Shown in pieces: positions 1-8,367 of a DNA stretch of 32,623 bases (within the stretch, counting starts at the first letter, position 1; each line of letters begins with the position of its first letter). This DNA comes from Streptomyces sp. CT34 (GTDB lineage Bacteria; Actinomycetota; Actinomycetes; Streptomycetales; Streptomycetaceae). The notes under the pieces were generated by a model. It did not search any database. It was not told the origin of the DNA and saw only the letters and a list, made by a program, of their open reading frames with translations. The stretch is taken from assembly GCF_000805335.1 (NCBI RefSeq), contig NZ_KN708638.1:2516040-2548662 (forward strand). Reading direction: 5' to 3'. The translations under genes were made by a program, and so were the position numbers.

Positions 1-1293
1 GCCGAGCACGGCCGTACCGAGGCTGCCGCCGACCTGCATGGCGGCCTGCTGGAGACCGCCGGCCACACCGGACAGCTCCAGCGGGGCGTTGCCCACGATG
101 ACCTCGGTGGCGCCGACCATGACCGGCGCGAGGCCCAGACCGAGCAGGGCGAACCAGAGGGACATCGGGCCGGTGCCGGTGCTCGTGTCCAGACCGGACA
201 TGCCGTACATGGCGACGGCGGTGAAGACCATGCCGCCGACCAGCGGGATCCGGGGGCCGAGCTTGGTGATCAGCGCGCCCGCGAGCGGCGAGCCGACGAT
301 CATCATGCCGGTCAGCGGCAGGAGGTGCAGACCGCTGTCGACGGGGCTCATGCCATGGACGTTCTGGAGGTAGAAGGTCACGAAGAACAGTCCGCCCATG
401 AAGGCGAAGGCCATCAGCACCATGAGGACCGTGCCGGCGGTCAGCGGCACGGAGCGGAACATCCGCAGCGGGATCAGCGGCTCGCGGACCTTGGTCTCCA
501 GGACGGCGAAGAGCGCGAAGAGGACGACCGCGGCGATCAGGAAGCCCCAGGTCTTCATGTCGCCCCAGCCCCAGTCCGTCGCCTTGATCAGCGGCCAGAT
601 GAGGCAGAACATCGCCCCGGACAGCAGCACGATGCCGGGGATGTCGAAGGAGCGGGGGGCGTTCTCCGCGCGGTGGTCCTTGAGGATCACCAGGCCGAGG
701 ATCAGGGCCAGCGCGCCGACCGGCACGTTGATGAAGAACACGGACTGCCAGTTGACGTGCTCGACCAGCAGTCCGCCGACTATCGGGCCGCCGGCGGTGG
801 AGGCACCGATGACCATGCCCCAGATGCCGATGGCCATGTTCAGCTTCTCGGCCGGGAAGGTGGCGCGCAGCAGCCCCAGCGCGGCGGGCATCAGCAGCGC
901 ACCGAACAGGCCCTGCAGCACACGGAAGACGATGACCAGCGCGACCTGGCTGGAGAAGCCGATGGCACCGGACGCGGCGGCGAAGCCGACGATGCCGATG
1001 AGGAAGGTCTGGCGGTGGCCGAAGCGGTCGCCGAGCTTGCCCGCGGTGATCAGCGCGACGGCCAGCGCGAGCATGTAGCCGTTGGTGATCCATTGAACGT
1101 CGGCGAGCGACGCGCCGAGGTCCTCCTTGATGGCCGGGTTGGCGATGGCGACGATCGTGCCGTCGAGCGCCACCATCATGACGCCGATGGCGACGGAGAA
1201 GAGAGTCAGCCAGGGATGGCCCCGCAGCCCCTTTCGAGGCTCCGGTACGGGAAGTTCCGGTGCGACGTCGGCGACCGGGGTTTGTGAACTCAT
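1..1293 (-). CDS. DHA2-type MFS drug efflux transporter, partial (C-terminus outside window)
   Basis: This is a proton-driven multidrug exporter of the cytoplasmic membrane. The frame is open for 431 codons from the ATG at 1293 and runs off the left edge without a stop. The start reads MSSQTPVADVAPELP, then a first membrane helix. The DHA2 motif-A region LITAGKLGDRFGHR is present, and so is a motif-C-like glycine-rich stretch (IGASTAGGPIVGGLL). At least ten hydrophobic helices are visible, including paired central ones typical of the 14-helix EmrB/QacA branch, whose members are about 480-530 aa, so perhaps 50-100 residues are missing. It diverges from the TetR gene at 1409, the usual arrangement of an exporter and its repressor. 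Family placement is firm; the substrate cannot be read from the sequence. Confidence 0.9.
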   Translation of the reverse strand, partial: MSSQTPVADVAPELPVPEPRKGLRGHPWLTLFSVAIGVMMVALDGTIVAIANPAIKEDLGASLADVQWITNGYMLALAVALITAGKLGDRFGHRQTFLIGIVGFAAASGAIGFSSQVALVIVFRVLQGLFGALLMPAALGLLRATFPAEKLNMAIGIWGMVIGASTAGGPIVGGLLVEHVNWQSVFFINVPVGALALILGLVILKDHRAENAPRSFDIPGIVLLSGAMFCLIWPLIKATDWGWGDMKTWGFLIAAVVLFALFAVLETKVREPLIPLRMFRSVPLTAGTVLMVLMAFAFMGGLFFVTFYLQNVHGMSPVDSGLHLLPLTGMMIVGSPLAGALITKLGPRIPLVGGMVFTAVAMYGMSGLDTSTGTGPMSLWFALLGLGLAPVMVGATEVIVGNAPLELSGVAGGLQQAAMQVGGSLGTAVLG

Positions 1294-1306
1294 GATTCGA
1301 GGCTAA

Positions 1307-1321
1307 TGTCAGCCACTGACA
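1307..1321. promoter_or_regulatory. Candidate TetR operator between efflux pump and regulator
   Basis: TGTCAGCCACTGACA is a perfect 6+6 inverted repeat with a 3-bp centre. It lies 14 bp upstream of the transporter start codon. A TTGACA hexamer at 1323-1328 immediately follows and would serve the rightward TetR gene; copies of the TGTCA/TGACA half-site recur at 1317-1321 and 1351-1355. A repressor bound here could block both divergent genes. The dyad is seen; its use as an operator is inferred from the gene arrangement. Confidence 0.5.
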
Positions 1322-1408
1322 ATTGACAAAGTGATTCATGAGTCGGTAACTGTCATTTACCTCACAGGTATTCTGAGCAGCGAGAACACCAGGGAAAGGC
1401 GGCGCAGG

Positions 1409-2065
1409 ATGGCGACCCCGACGCCGCAAGCGGCACCCACCGGCGGCCTGCGCGAACGCAAGAAGCAGCGCACCCGCGACGCCCTGATCCGTGCGGCGCT
1501 GGAGCTCTTCACGGAGCAGGGGTACGAGGCGACGACGATCGACGAGATCGCCGAGGCCGTGGAGGTCTCCCAGCGCACCTTCTTCCGGTACTTCGCCAAC
1601 AAGCAGGACGTCGCCTTCGCCGTCCAGGACATGGTCGAGGCGCGCTTCCTCGACGAACTGCGCGCCCGCCCCGCGGACGAGGCCCCGCTGACCGCGCTGC
1701 GCAGCGCCGTGATGGTGGCCTGGGACGACATCGGCAACGCCATCGCCTCGGTGGTCCCGGTGGACCTGCACATGCGCTCGTACCAGATGATCGAGTCCAC
1801 GCCCGCGCTGGTCGCCGCGCATCTGCGCCGCTCGTCCGAACTGGAGGAGCAGATCGCCCAGTTGATCGCCCGGCGCGAGGGACTGGACGTGGACACCGAT
1901 CCCCGCCCGCGGGTGCTGGTCGCGGCGTTCAGCGGCGTGATGCGGGTGGCCGGGAAGGTCTGGGGCGAGGGCCAGGACTGCACCGTGGAGGCGATCCGTG
2001 AGCTGACGCAGTCCTATCTGGACCACATCGGTCCGGCGATCGACGCCGACTGGCGGACCCGCTGA
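1409..2065 (+). CDS. TetR/AcrR family transcriptional regulator
   Basis: A 218-aa one-component regulator. The N-terminal helix-turn-helix is clear (about residues 12-60: LRERKKQRTRDALIRAALEL, then GYEATTIDEIAEAVEVSQ and TFFRYFANK). The C-terminal domain is a variable ligand-binding region. The frame is open further upstream, but the ATG at 1409 follows purine-rich AGGGAAAGG sequence and puts the helix-turn-helix at the usual distance from the N-terminus; an ATG at 1331 would add 26 atypical residues and overlap the promoter. It is transcribed away from the DHA2 transporter and probably represses it and itself. The inducer is unknown. Confidence 0.85.
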   Translation: MATPTPQAAPTGGLRERKKQRTRDALIRAALELFTEQGYEATTIDEIAEAVEVSQRTFFRYFANKQDVAFAVQDMVEARFLDELRARPADEAPLTALRSAVMVAWDDIGNAIASVVPVDLHMRSYQMIESTPALVAAHLRRSSELEEQIAQLIARREGLDVDTDPRPRVLVAAFSGVMRVAGKVWGEGQDCTVEAIRELTQSYLDHIGPAIDADWRTR

Positions 2066-2281
2066 GCACACCGCCCGTTGGGCGTGGGCATGCCCTCAAC
2101 CTGGCGTAACGGCCTTTATTCCATGGGTGATCGGTTTACTGCCCAATGAGACGGACTCCGCACGAGTGAGCACCGATCAACGACATCGGATGTCCGTTTT
2201 GGCCGAAATACCCTTCGCGAAACGTGAGATGCCTCACTGGCCTCAGCAGGCACCCTCCCGCGTCTCCTAGGGTGGCCCGCG

Positions 2282-3499
2282 GTGACTTCTTCTTTCGCGG
2301 GCCTCGGCCCCTCCTCCGGTTTCCTGCAATCCACCGCCTGGCGTGCCTCGCTCGCCCTGGTGGTGGTGTTCGTGATGCTTGCCATGACCGGCTGGACGGC
2401 GATCAGAGGCACCAAGGACGACGCCAACCCCCTGGCCACCGCGAAAGCCGCCTGGCGGCACGCCACGTTCCACGGGCACCCGCTGCCCGACCCGGACAGT
2501 GCGCCGGCCACCGTCCGCGCGTTCTTCGCCAGGCTCGACGGGGCCGAGCGTCAGCAGCTCGCGCACCGCTACCCGCTGGTCGTCGGCAACATGGGCGGCG
2601 CCCCCGTCGAGCTGCGCTACAGCGCCAACCGCATGGCCGTCGACGCCGCCCGCGCCGTCGAGAAACGACGCATGGGCGACCACCGCCTCACGCCGGTCGG
2701 CCGCCAGGAGGCGGGCCAGCTGATGCACCGCCTCGAATCGCTGATGAGCGACGGCCGCCAGATCCTGGCCTTCGACCCGGCAGGCGACGGCCGGGCCGCG
2801 GAGGTCTTCGGCGACCTCACCACGGCCGACCGGGTCTCGGTGGTGGTGCCAGGGGTGGACACCAACCTGTCGACCTTCGAGCGCACCGCCAAGGCGACCG
2901 CCGCCCCCGTGGGCATGGCGCAGTCCCTCTACGACGCCGAGCGGTCCGCCCGCCCCCGGGCCCGTACGGCGGTGATCGCCTGGGCCGACTACACCACGCC
3001 GGCCGGAGTGGGCGTCGAGGCCGCGACGGGGCAGCTCGCCGAGGCCGGCGCGGTCCGGCTGCGCGCCCTGGTCGACTCCCTGCCGTCCGATGACTCCGTC
3101 TCGCTGTTCTGCCACAGTTACGGGTCCGTGGTGTGCGGCGTCGCGGCCCGGAGCCTGCCGGACAACGTGACCGACATCGCGGTGGCGGGCAGCCCCGGCA
3201 TGCGGGCCGACAGCCTGTCCGGGCTGGGCACGCACGCCCGGGTCTGGGCGATGCGGGACGCCGACGACTGGATCCAGGACGTGCCGTACCTGGAGGTCGG
3301 CGGACTCGGCCACGGCGCCGACCCGGTCGATCCGTCCTTCGGGGCGCGGATCCTGACGGCCGCCGGCGCCGCCGGGCACGCCGGCTACTTCGCTCCTGGC
3401 ACCCGCAGTCTGCGCAACTTCGCGATGGTGGGCGTCGGTGCCGTCACGTCGGTGGAGTGCGCCTCCAGCGACCCCCACTGCAGCACGGACCTGGCCTGA
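2282..3499 (+). CDS. DUF1023-family alpha/beta hydrolase, membrane anchored (paralogue 1)
   Basis: A 405-aa serine hydrolase of the actinobacterial DUF1023 family. A hydrophobic segment at about residues 22-40 (LALVVVFVMLAMTGW) acts as a signal anchor, so the catalytic part is predicted to be outside the cell. The nucleophile elbow is CHSYGS with Ser279; a later Asp (in the RDADDW region) and the His of GHAGYF are plausible triad partners. Substrate is unknown, and members are usually annotated only as lipase or esterase-like. The GTG at 2282 was chosen. The TAGGGT at 2268-2273 could be a -10 element giving a leaderless message, or AGGGTGG could act as the ribosome site. A clear paralogue lies at 7017-8183, sharing runs such as RTAVIAW, TTPxGxG and FCHSYGSVVCG. 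Confidence 0.85.
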   Translation: MTSSFAGLGPSSGFLQSTAWRASLALVVVFVMLAMTGWTAIRGTKDDANPLATAKAAWRHATFHGHPLPDPDSAPATVRAFFARLDGAERQQLAHRYPLVVGNMGGAPVELRYSANRMAVDAARAVEKRRMGDHRLTPVGRQEAGQLMHRLESLMSDGRQILAFDPAGDGRAAEVFGDLTTADRVSVVVPGVDTNLSTFERTAKATAAPVGMAQSLYDAERSARPRARTAVIAWADYTTPAGVGVEAATGQLAEAGAVRLRALVDSLPSDDSVSLFCHSYGSVVCGVAARSLPDNVTDIAVAGSPGMRADSLSGLGTHARVWAMRDADDWIQDVPYLEVGGLGHGADPVDPSFGARILTAAGAAGHAGYFAPGTRSLRNFAMVGVGAVTSVECASSDPHCSTDLA

Positions 3500-3523
3500 C
3501 GGCCGGATGCGCGCAGCCGGTTG

Positions 3524-3568
3524 CCCGCGGGTACGGCCCGGCGCCCGGGGACGGGCCGTACCCGCGGG
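3524..3568. terminator. Strong hairpin terminator after first DUF1023 hydrolase
   Basis: A perfect 17-bp inverted repeat begins CCCGCGGGTACGGCCCG at 3524-3540, with its complement at 3552-3568 and an 11-base loop. No U-tract follows, which is normal for Streptomyces terminators. It insulates the hydrolase from the DUF4429 gene downstream. Confidence 0.8.
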
Positions 3569-3688
3569 AACCGCGGCCGGTGCGGGTGACGTGAACAGAG
3601 CAAGGCACCCGGCAGCTGACCGGGATGCCCGCGACGCGCGTAGCACAGATGTCCGGAAGGGGGACGGGCGGGCAACCACCCGCATACG

Positions 3689-4577
3689 ATGAGCCACATG
3701 GGTGATGTGCTGGCCGGCTTTCACGCCGTCTGGGAGTTCGACACGGACTCCGTGCTCATCCGCTTCGAACGGGGGATCCGCAGGCCGAGGCTGTACCAGG
3801 CGCTCGGCGAGCGACGCATCCCGTACGAGGCGCTGAAGTCTGTCGAGGTCTCCCAGGGCAGACGCGGCACGGTGGTGCTGCACGCCGTGCCGCGACAGGG
3901 GGCCGACCCCCTGATGGAGGCCGCGAACGGACAGCTCAAGGAGGACGCCGACCCGTACCGGCTGGTGCTGCCGGCCGAGCGCGAGACGCTGGCCGAGTTC
4001 TACGCCGACGAGCTGCGCACGGCGCTGGGGCCCGCCGCGAAGGAGCCCGCCGAGCGCCACCTCGTGGCCGCACCGGAGCCCCCGCTGCACTTCAAGGCGT
4101 ACGACGGCAAGGCGTCCTTCGACGGCCGGTCGGTCGCCTTCCGCTGGTTCTGGACGGGCGCGTCCTCGGCGAAGTGGAAGAGCGGCGACCAGACGTTCGC
4201 CGTCGACGAGCTGACCGGGGTGGAGTGGCGCTCGCCGGAGATCTTCAACGGCTATCTGCGGTTGCTGGAGCGCGGGGCCCGCGAGCCGGGGGCCGGCGAG
4301 GCCGACCAGGACCCGGCGGCGGTGGTCTTCGGGCTCGGCTACGGCCTGGTCCACGAGTCGCTGCCGTTCGCCGCCTCCGTGCTGGAGGCCGTGCGCGCCG
4401 CCGAGCCGGCGGCGGACGTGCCGGAGCGCGAGCCGGTGCGCCGGGCCGGGGAGACCCGCCGGGACCCCGGCCGACATCGCGGACCGGATCCGGCATCTCG
4501 GGGAGCTGCACGAGGCGGGGCTGCTGACGGACGCCGAATTCAGCGCGAAGAAGGCGGAGTTGCTGGCGGAACTCTGA
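3689..4577 (+). pseudogene. DUF4429-SHOCT protein gene with apparent +1 frameshift
   Basis: Two DUF4429 domains are visible: about residues 8-100 (WEFDTDSVLIRFERG onward) and about 130-225 (FKAYDGKASFDGRSVAFRW onward). In the starting frame the reading passes RRDPGRHRGP and continues without a stop into the kinase gene. In the +1 frame from about 4470 the sequence reads ADIADRIRHLGELHEAGLL followed by TDAEFSAKKAELLAEL and a TGA at 4575-4577, which is a complete SHOCT domain, the normal C-terminus of this family. Removing one C from the CCCC run at 4465-4468 restores RRDPADIADRI. So the gene carries a one-base insertion, real or a sequencing error. The start may be the ATG at 3689 or the one at 3698; neither has a good ribosome site. 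The function of DUF4429-SHOCT proteins is unknown; SHOCT domains are thought to mediate oligomerisation. Confidence 0.8.
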
Positions 4578-4640
4578 AGGGCGGGGGCTCCGGGCGGGGC
4601 CGGGCGGACGAGGCGCGCGCGGGCCCGGGCCGGCCGGGTG

Positions 4641-4689
4641 GGCGTCATACCGTGGTACGGGCCGGAAGCCCGAACCCTGGTATGACGCC
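4641..4689. promoter_or_regulatory. Inverted repeat upstream of the two-component operon
   Basis: GGCGTCATACC (4641-4651) and GGTATGACGCC (4679-4689) form a perfect 11+11 dyad, 38 bp centre to centre. It ends 34 bp before the kinase start. A TANNNT -10 candidate, TACATT, lies at 4709-4714, so the right half-site covers the expected -35 position. This would suit activation or autoregulation by the response regulator; that role is inferred. Confidence 0.5.
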
Positions 4690-4723
4690 GGTGTGCGGGC
4701 GGTCCGCTTACATTGATGTCGCG

Positions 4724-6124
4724 ATGTTCAAGCGACCCCCCACCCCAGAACGCGAGCCGGCCCGCGGCGACGGGCCCGAGCCGGCCCGCACCAAGGCGCT
4801 GCGCGCCGCACGGCAGGCGGTGCGCATCCTGGCCGTCGAGCTCGGCACCCCGGCCGGTCCCGGCACGCCGCTGTTCGCCGGCGTGCAGAGCCGCTGGCTG
4901 CGCCGCCTGCCGTACCTCGTCGCGTTCGTGTTCACGGTGTCCCTGCTGCCGTCGGGCGTGAACGTCCTCCACAACGACTACGGCATGAGCGGCGGTCTGG
5001 CGGGCGCGCTCGCCACCGCGCAGAGCGTGCCGCTGCTGCTGGCGGTGACCCGGCCGCTCCAGGCGTGGTGGGTGATCTTCGCGGCGGATCTCGTCGGTGC
5101 CGTGGCGTTGCAAGGCGCCGACGGCGTAGCGGGCCGCACCTGGCCCTGGCCGCCCACGGTGATCGTCGGCTATCTCGTGCTGATGCTGGCGCTGTCGCTG
5201 CGCGAGCGCCGGCGCACCCTGATCGCGGTCTGGCTGACGACCGGGGCCGCCGGGATCGTCGCCGAGACGTTCGCGCCCGACAAGACGCAGAGCACCTGGG
5301 TGCTGATGTTCGTCCTGGCCGGCGTCATGCTGCTGATGGGTGCCGCCCTGCGGGAACGCGGCGATGCCCAGCGGAAGTTGCAGGAGCAGGAGACCATCAG
5401 CGAGGCGGAGCGCGCCCGGCGCACGCTGCTGGAGGAGCGCACCCGTATCGCCCGTGAGCTGCACGATGTCGTCGCCCACCACATGTCGGTGATCACGGTC
5501 CAGGCCGACAGCGCCCCCTACCGCATCGGCGGGATACCCCAGGAGGCCCAGGAGGAGTTCGGGTCGATCGCCGCCACCGCGCGCGAGTCGCTGGCGGAGA
5601 TGCGCCGGCTGCTCGGGGTGCTGCGCAGCGAGGAGGCGGAGCGGCAGGACGGTCCGGAGAAGGCCCCGCAGCCCGGGATCGGCCAGCTGCCGAAGCTGGT
5701 CGAGGCCACCGTACGGGCCGGTGTGCCGGTCGAGTTGGTGCTGCCGGAGGAGCCGGTGGTGCCGGAACCGGCGGTGGACCTGTCGGCGTACCGCATCGTC
5801 CAGGAGGCGCTGGCCAATGTGGTGCGGCATGCGCCGGGCTCGCCGACCCGGGTGTCGGTGACGACGACCGGGGACGGCGCGCGGCTGACGGTGCTCGTCG
5901 TCAACTCCCGGCCGCCGGTGCCACCGGTGCCGTCCGCGCCGCTGGAGACCAGCGGCACCGGACACGGCCTGGTCGGCATGCGGGAGCGGGTGCGTCTGGT
6001 GGACGGCACACTCGACACCGGGCCGCTGCCCGACGGGGGCTTCCGGGTCGCCGCCCAACTCCCGCTCTCCGCACCGCTCTCCGGGGCGGCTCCCCTCTCA
6101 GCGAAGGACTCCGACTCCCCATGA
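4724..6124 (+). CDS. NarL/DesK-type sensor histidine kinase
   Basis: A 466-aa membrane kinase. The N-terminal half (residues about 62-205) has four to five hydrophobic segments and almost no extracytoplasmic loop, a DesK-like, membrane-sensing layout. The HisKA_3 dimerisation box RTRIARELHDVVAHHMS places the phosphoacceptor at His247. The HATPase_c domain follows, with the N-box EALANVVRHAPGSP and the G-box GTGHGLVGMRERV. The ATG at 4724 (MFKRPPTPERE) was chosen. The frame stays open far upstream only because the preceding gene is frameshifted. A -10 candidate ending at 4714 would leave almost no leader. Its TGA overlaps the next ATG (ATGA at 6121-6124), so it is translationally coupled to the response regulator. 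Signal unknown; the cell envelope is a reasonable guess from the flanking hydrolases. Confidence 0.92.
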   Translation: MFKRPPTPEREPARGDGPEPARTKALRAARQAVRILAVELGTPAGPGTPLFAGVQSRWLRRLPYLVAFVFTVSLLPSGVNVLHNDYGMSGGLAGALATAQSVPLLLAVTRPLQAWWVIFAADLVGAVALQGADGVAGRTWPWPPTVIVGYLVLMLALSLRERRRTLIAVWLTTGAAGIVAETFAPDKTQSTWVLMFVLAGVMLLMGAALRERGDAQRKLQEQETISEAERARRTLLEERTRIARELHDVVAHHMSVITVQADSAPYRIGGIPQEAQEEFGSIAATARESLAEMRRLLGVLRSEEAERQDGPEKAPQPGIGQLPKLVEATVRAGVPVELVLPEEPVVPEPAVDLSAYRIVQEALANVVRHAPGSPTRVSVTTTGDGARLTVLVVNSRPPVPPVPSAPLETSGTGHGLVGMRERVRLVDGTLDTGPLPDGGFRVAAQLPLSAPLSGAAPLSAKDSDSP

Positions 6125-6801
6125 CCACGCGCGTGATCATCGTCGACGACCAGGCCATGGTGCGGGCGGGATTCGCCGCCCTGCTCGCCGCGCAGAGCGA
6201 TATCGATGTGGTGGGTGACGCCCCGGACGGTGTGCAGGGCGTGGCGCTGAGCCGGCGGACGCACCCCGATGTGGTGCTGATGGACGTCCGGATGCCGGAG
6301 ATGGACGGGCTGGAGGCGGCCCGCCGGCTGCTCGATCCGCCGATCGGCGTCACCCACCGCCCGAAGGTGCTGATGCTGACCACCTTCGATGTCGACGACT
6401 ACGTCTACGAGGCGCTGCGGGCGGGCGCGTCCGGGTTTCTGCTCAAGGACGCGCCGCCGGCCGATCTGATCTCCGCGGTGCGCGTGGTGGCGGCCGGCGA
6501 GGCGCTGCTCGCGCCGTCGGTGACCCGGCGGCTGATCGCCGACTTCGCCCGTCAGCGGCCGGCGCCCCGCAAGGACCGCGCCTCACTGCGGCTGAACGGC
6601 CTGACGCCGCGGGAGACGGAAGTCCTGGAGCTGATCGCCCGCGGTCTGTCCAACCAGGAGATCGCCGATGCGCTGATACTCGCCGAGCAGACCGTGAAGA
6701 CCCATATCGGCCGGGTGCTCGCCAAGTTGGAGCTACGGGACCGCGCCCAGGCCGTGATCTTCGCGTATGAGTCGGGTCTGGTGGCGCCCGGGGAGCGGTG
6801 A
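6121..6801 (+). CDS. NarL/LuxR-family response regulator
   Basis: A 226-aa response regulator. The receiver domain spans residues 1-120: acidic pocket Asp9-Asp10, phosphoacceptor Asp55 in VVLMDVRMPEMDG, the conserved Thr in MLTTFD and Lys in FLLKDAPP. The LuxR-type helix-turn-helix at about 158-220 begins LTPRETEVLELIARGLSNQE and contains TVKTHIGRVLAKL. It starts inside the stop codon of the kinase, so the two form a cognate pair. Likely targets are its own promoter, with the dyad at 4641-4689, and perhaps the hydrolase at 7017; both are inferences from similar sequence elements. Confidence 0.93.
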   Translation: MTTRVIIVDDQAMVRAGFAALLAAQSDIDVVGDAPDGVQGVALSRRTHPDVVLMDVRMPEMDGLEAARRLLDPPIGVTHRPKVLMLTTFDVDDYVYEALRAGASGFLLKDAPPADLISAVRVVAAGEALLAPSVTRRLIADFARQRPAPRKDRASLRLNGLTPRETEVLELIARGLSNQEIADALILAEQTVKTHIGRVLAKLELRDRAQAVIFAYESGLVAPGER

Positions 6802-6942
6802 CCGCGGCCGTCCTCCGGGTAGCCCCACCCCACCTTCCTGCCGGCCCCACCCCGCCTCTGGGGGCAGCCCCCGCGCTCTCCTCCGCGAGGACGAGGGCGC
6901 GCCGGCACCCCCTACCCCGGTATCACCCGGGAGTTGGCGCCC

Positions 6943-6967
6943 CGGTGTGACGTCACGTCATACACCG
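6943..6967. promoter_or_regulatory. Dyad upstream of second DUF1023 hydrolase
   Basis: CGGTGTGACG (6943-6952) and CGTCATACACCG (6956-6967) form an imperfect dyad around the perfect palindrome GTGACGTCAC (6947-6956). It resembles the CGTCATACC / GGTATGACG half-sites before the sensor kinase. A TANNNT element, TACCTT, follows at 6974-6979. It is a candidate binding site for the adjacent response regulator; the link is inferred. Confidence 0.4.
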
Positions 6968-7016
6968 TCTTCCTACCTTTCCCTCCGCCACACCGCTGGA
7001 AGAGGGAGAGACCACC

Positions 7017-8183
7017 ATGACCGTGCCGCGCAACGCCGTTCGGCGCAGCAAGCGGACCGTCGTCGCCGCCGCACTGGCCGCGGCCGTCGTCGCGGGTACC
7101 GGCGGGTGGGCGGGCGGCACCGCACAGACCGCGGTGACCGGGCCGGCGCCCGGGGCCGCCGCCTGGCGGGCCGACCACTCGCTCGGCGTGCGGCTGCCGG
7201 ATCCGGCGACCGCGGCCCCCGCCGAGGTCGCCCGCTTCTTCGCCGCGCTGACCGACCACCAGCGGCAGGCGCTCGCCGCCCGACATCCGCTCACCGTCGG
7301 CAATCTCGACGGGGCACCGGTCGCCCTGCGCTACGAGGCCAACGCCCGAGCGCTGCGCGCGGAGCGGGACCGCCGGCTCGCCCTCGCCACCGACCCGGCC
7401 GGCACCCTCCAGGACCACCGGCAGGCCAGGAAGGCCGCCGACCGCTGTGCCGCGCTGCTCGCCCCCGGGCGCCACATCCTCGCCTTCGACCCGCGCGGAC
7501 GCGGTCAAGTGGCGGAAGTGCACGGTAACTTGACGACCGCCGAGCGGACCGCGGTGATCGTGCCCGGCTCGGATATCGACCTGGCGTCGTTCGACCGCGC
7601 CAAGGACCCGTACGGCACCCCGACCGGAATGGCCGAGTCGCTGCGCCGGCAGATGGCGTCGGATGCCCCCGGGACCCGTACGGCGGTGATCGCCTGGGTC
7701 GGCTACACCACCCCGGTCGGCCTCGGCCCGGACGCGGCGACCGGCCGGCTCGCCGAGGCCGGCGCGCCCCGGCTGGCCCGCCTGCTGTCCGGTCTCACCG
7801 CCCTCGGCGCCCCGGCGCCGGCGGTGTTCTGCCACAGCTACGGCTCGGTGGTCTGCGGGCTGGCCGCGCCGCACCTGGAACGCGGTGCGATCGCCGACCT
7901 GGTGGTGTTCGGCTCGCCCGGGATGCGCCACGGCGACGTGGCGGAGCTGCGCACCCCGGCCCGGGTGTGGGCGGCGCGGGACGCCTCCGACTGGATAGGC
8001 GACGTCCCGAACGTCGAGCTGTTGGGCCTGGGGCACGGTACGGACCCGACCGATCCGGCGTTCGGCGCCCGCCGCGTCTCCGCCGAGAACGCCCGCGGCC
8101 ACACCGGATACCTCGCCCCCGGTACGGACTCCCTGCGCAACTTCGCCGCGATCGCGCTGGGCCGCTACGCCGCCGTGCGCTGA
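7017..8183 (+). CDS. DUF1023-family alpha/beta hydrolase, secreted (paralogue 2)
   Basis: A 388-aa hydrolase related to the one at 2282-3499. The N-terminus has a basic start (RNAVRRSKR), a hydrophobic core (TVVAAALAAAVVAG) and small residues near a plausible signal-peptidase site (GGTAQTAVT), so it is probably exported. The nucleophile elbow CHSYGS contains Ser274; RDASDW and GHTGYLAPG hold candidate Asp and His partners. The ATG at 7017 has a good ribosome site (GAGGGAGAG). It sits between the two-component operon and the acyltransferase at 8368, which suggests a joint role in modifying an extracellular lipid or polymer. The substrate cannot be deduced. Confidence 0.87.
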   Translation: MTVPRNAVRRSKRTVVAAALAAAVVAGTGGWAGGTAQTAVTGPAPGAAAWRADHSLGVRLPDPATAAPAEVARFFAALTDHQRQALAARHPLTVGNLDGAPVALRYEANARALRAERDRRLALATDPAGTLQDHRQARKAADRCAALLAPGRHILAFDPRGRGQVAEVHGNLTTAERTAVIVPGSDIDLASFDRAKDPYGTPTGMAESLRRQMASDAPGTRTAVIAWVGYTTPVGLGPDAATGRLAEAGAPRLARLLSGLTALGAPAPAVFCHSYGSVVCGLAAPHLERGAIADLVVFGSPGMRHGDVAELRTPARVWAARDASDWIGDVPNVELLGLGHGTDPTDPAFGARRVSAENARGHTGYLAPGTDSLRNFAAIALGRYAAVR

Positions 8184-8367
8184 CCGCGGCCGGCCCGCCC
8201 GTCGACCGGCCCGCCACCGGGTGCCGCCCGCCCGCGCCGCCCGGCGGCCCCCTCCCCCTCGGCCACCGCCATCCCGCACGCACCCCCTAGGTGGCCAGAC
8301 CGCAGAACTCACCACCGGGTACCCGCGATCGGCCGCCCGGCATCCACCACTTCCCCAGGGACGCCCC

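Noticed and set aside
325..1287. A 320-codon top-strand frame antisense to the efflux transporter
   Set aside because: Composition is rich in Asp, His, Arg and Gln, with no domain. The opposite strand has clear transporter helices.
2267..6058. A 1263-codon open frame on the bottom strand
   Set aside because: It is antisense to four well-supported genes, with Arg/Gly/His-rich composition typical of high-GC shadow frames and no recognisable domain.
3689..6124. A single 811-codon DUF4429-histidine kinase fusion protein
   Set aside because: The join has no domain character, and a complete SHOCT end exists in the +1 frame. The continuous frame is the product of a one-base insertion near 4465-4468.
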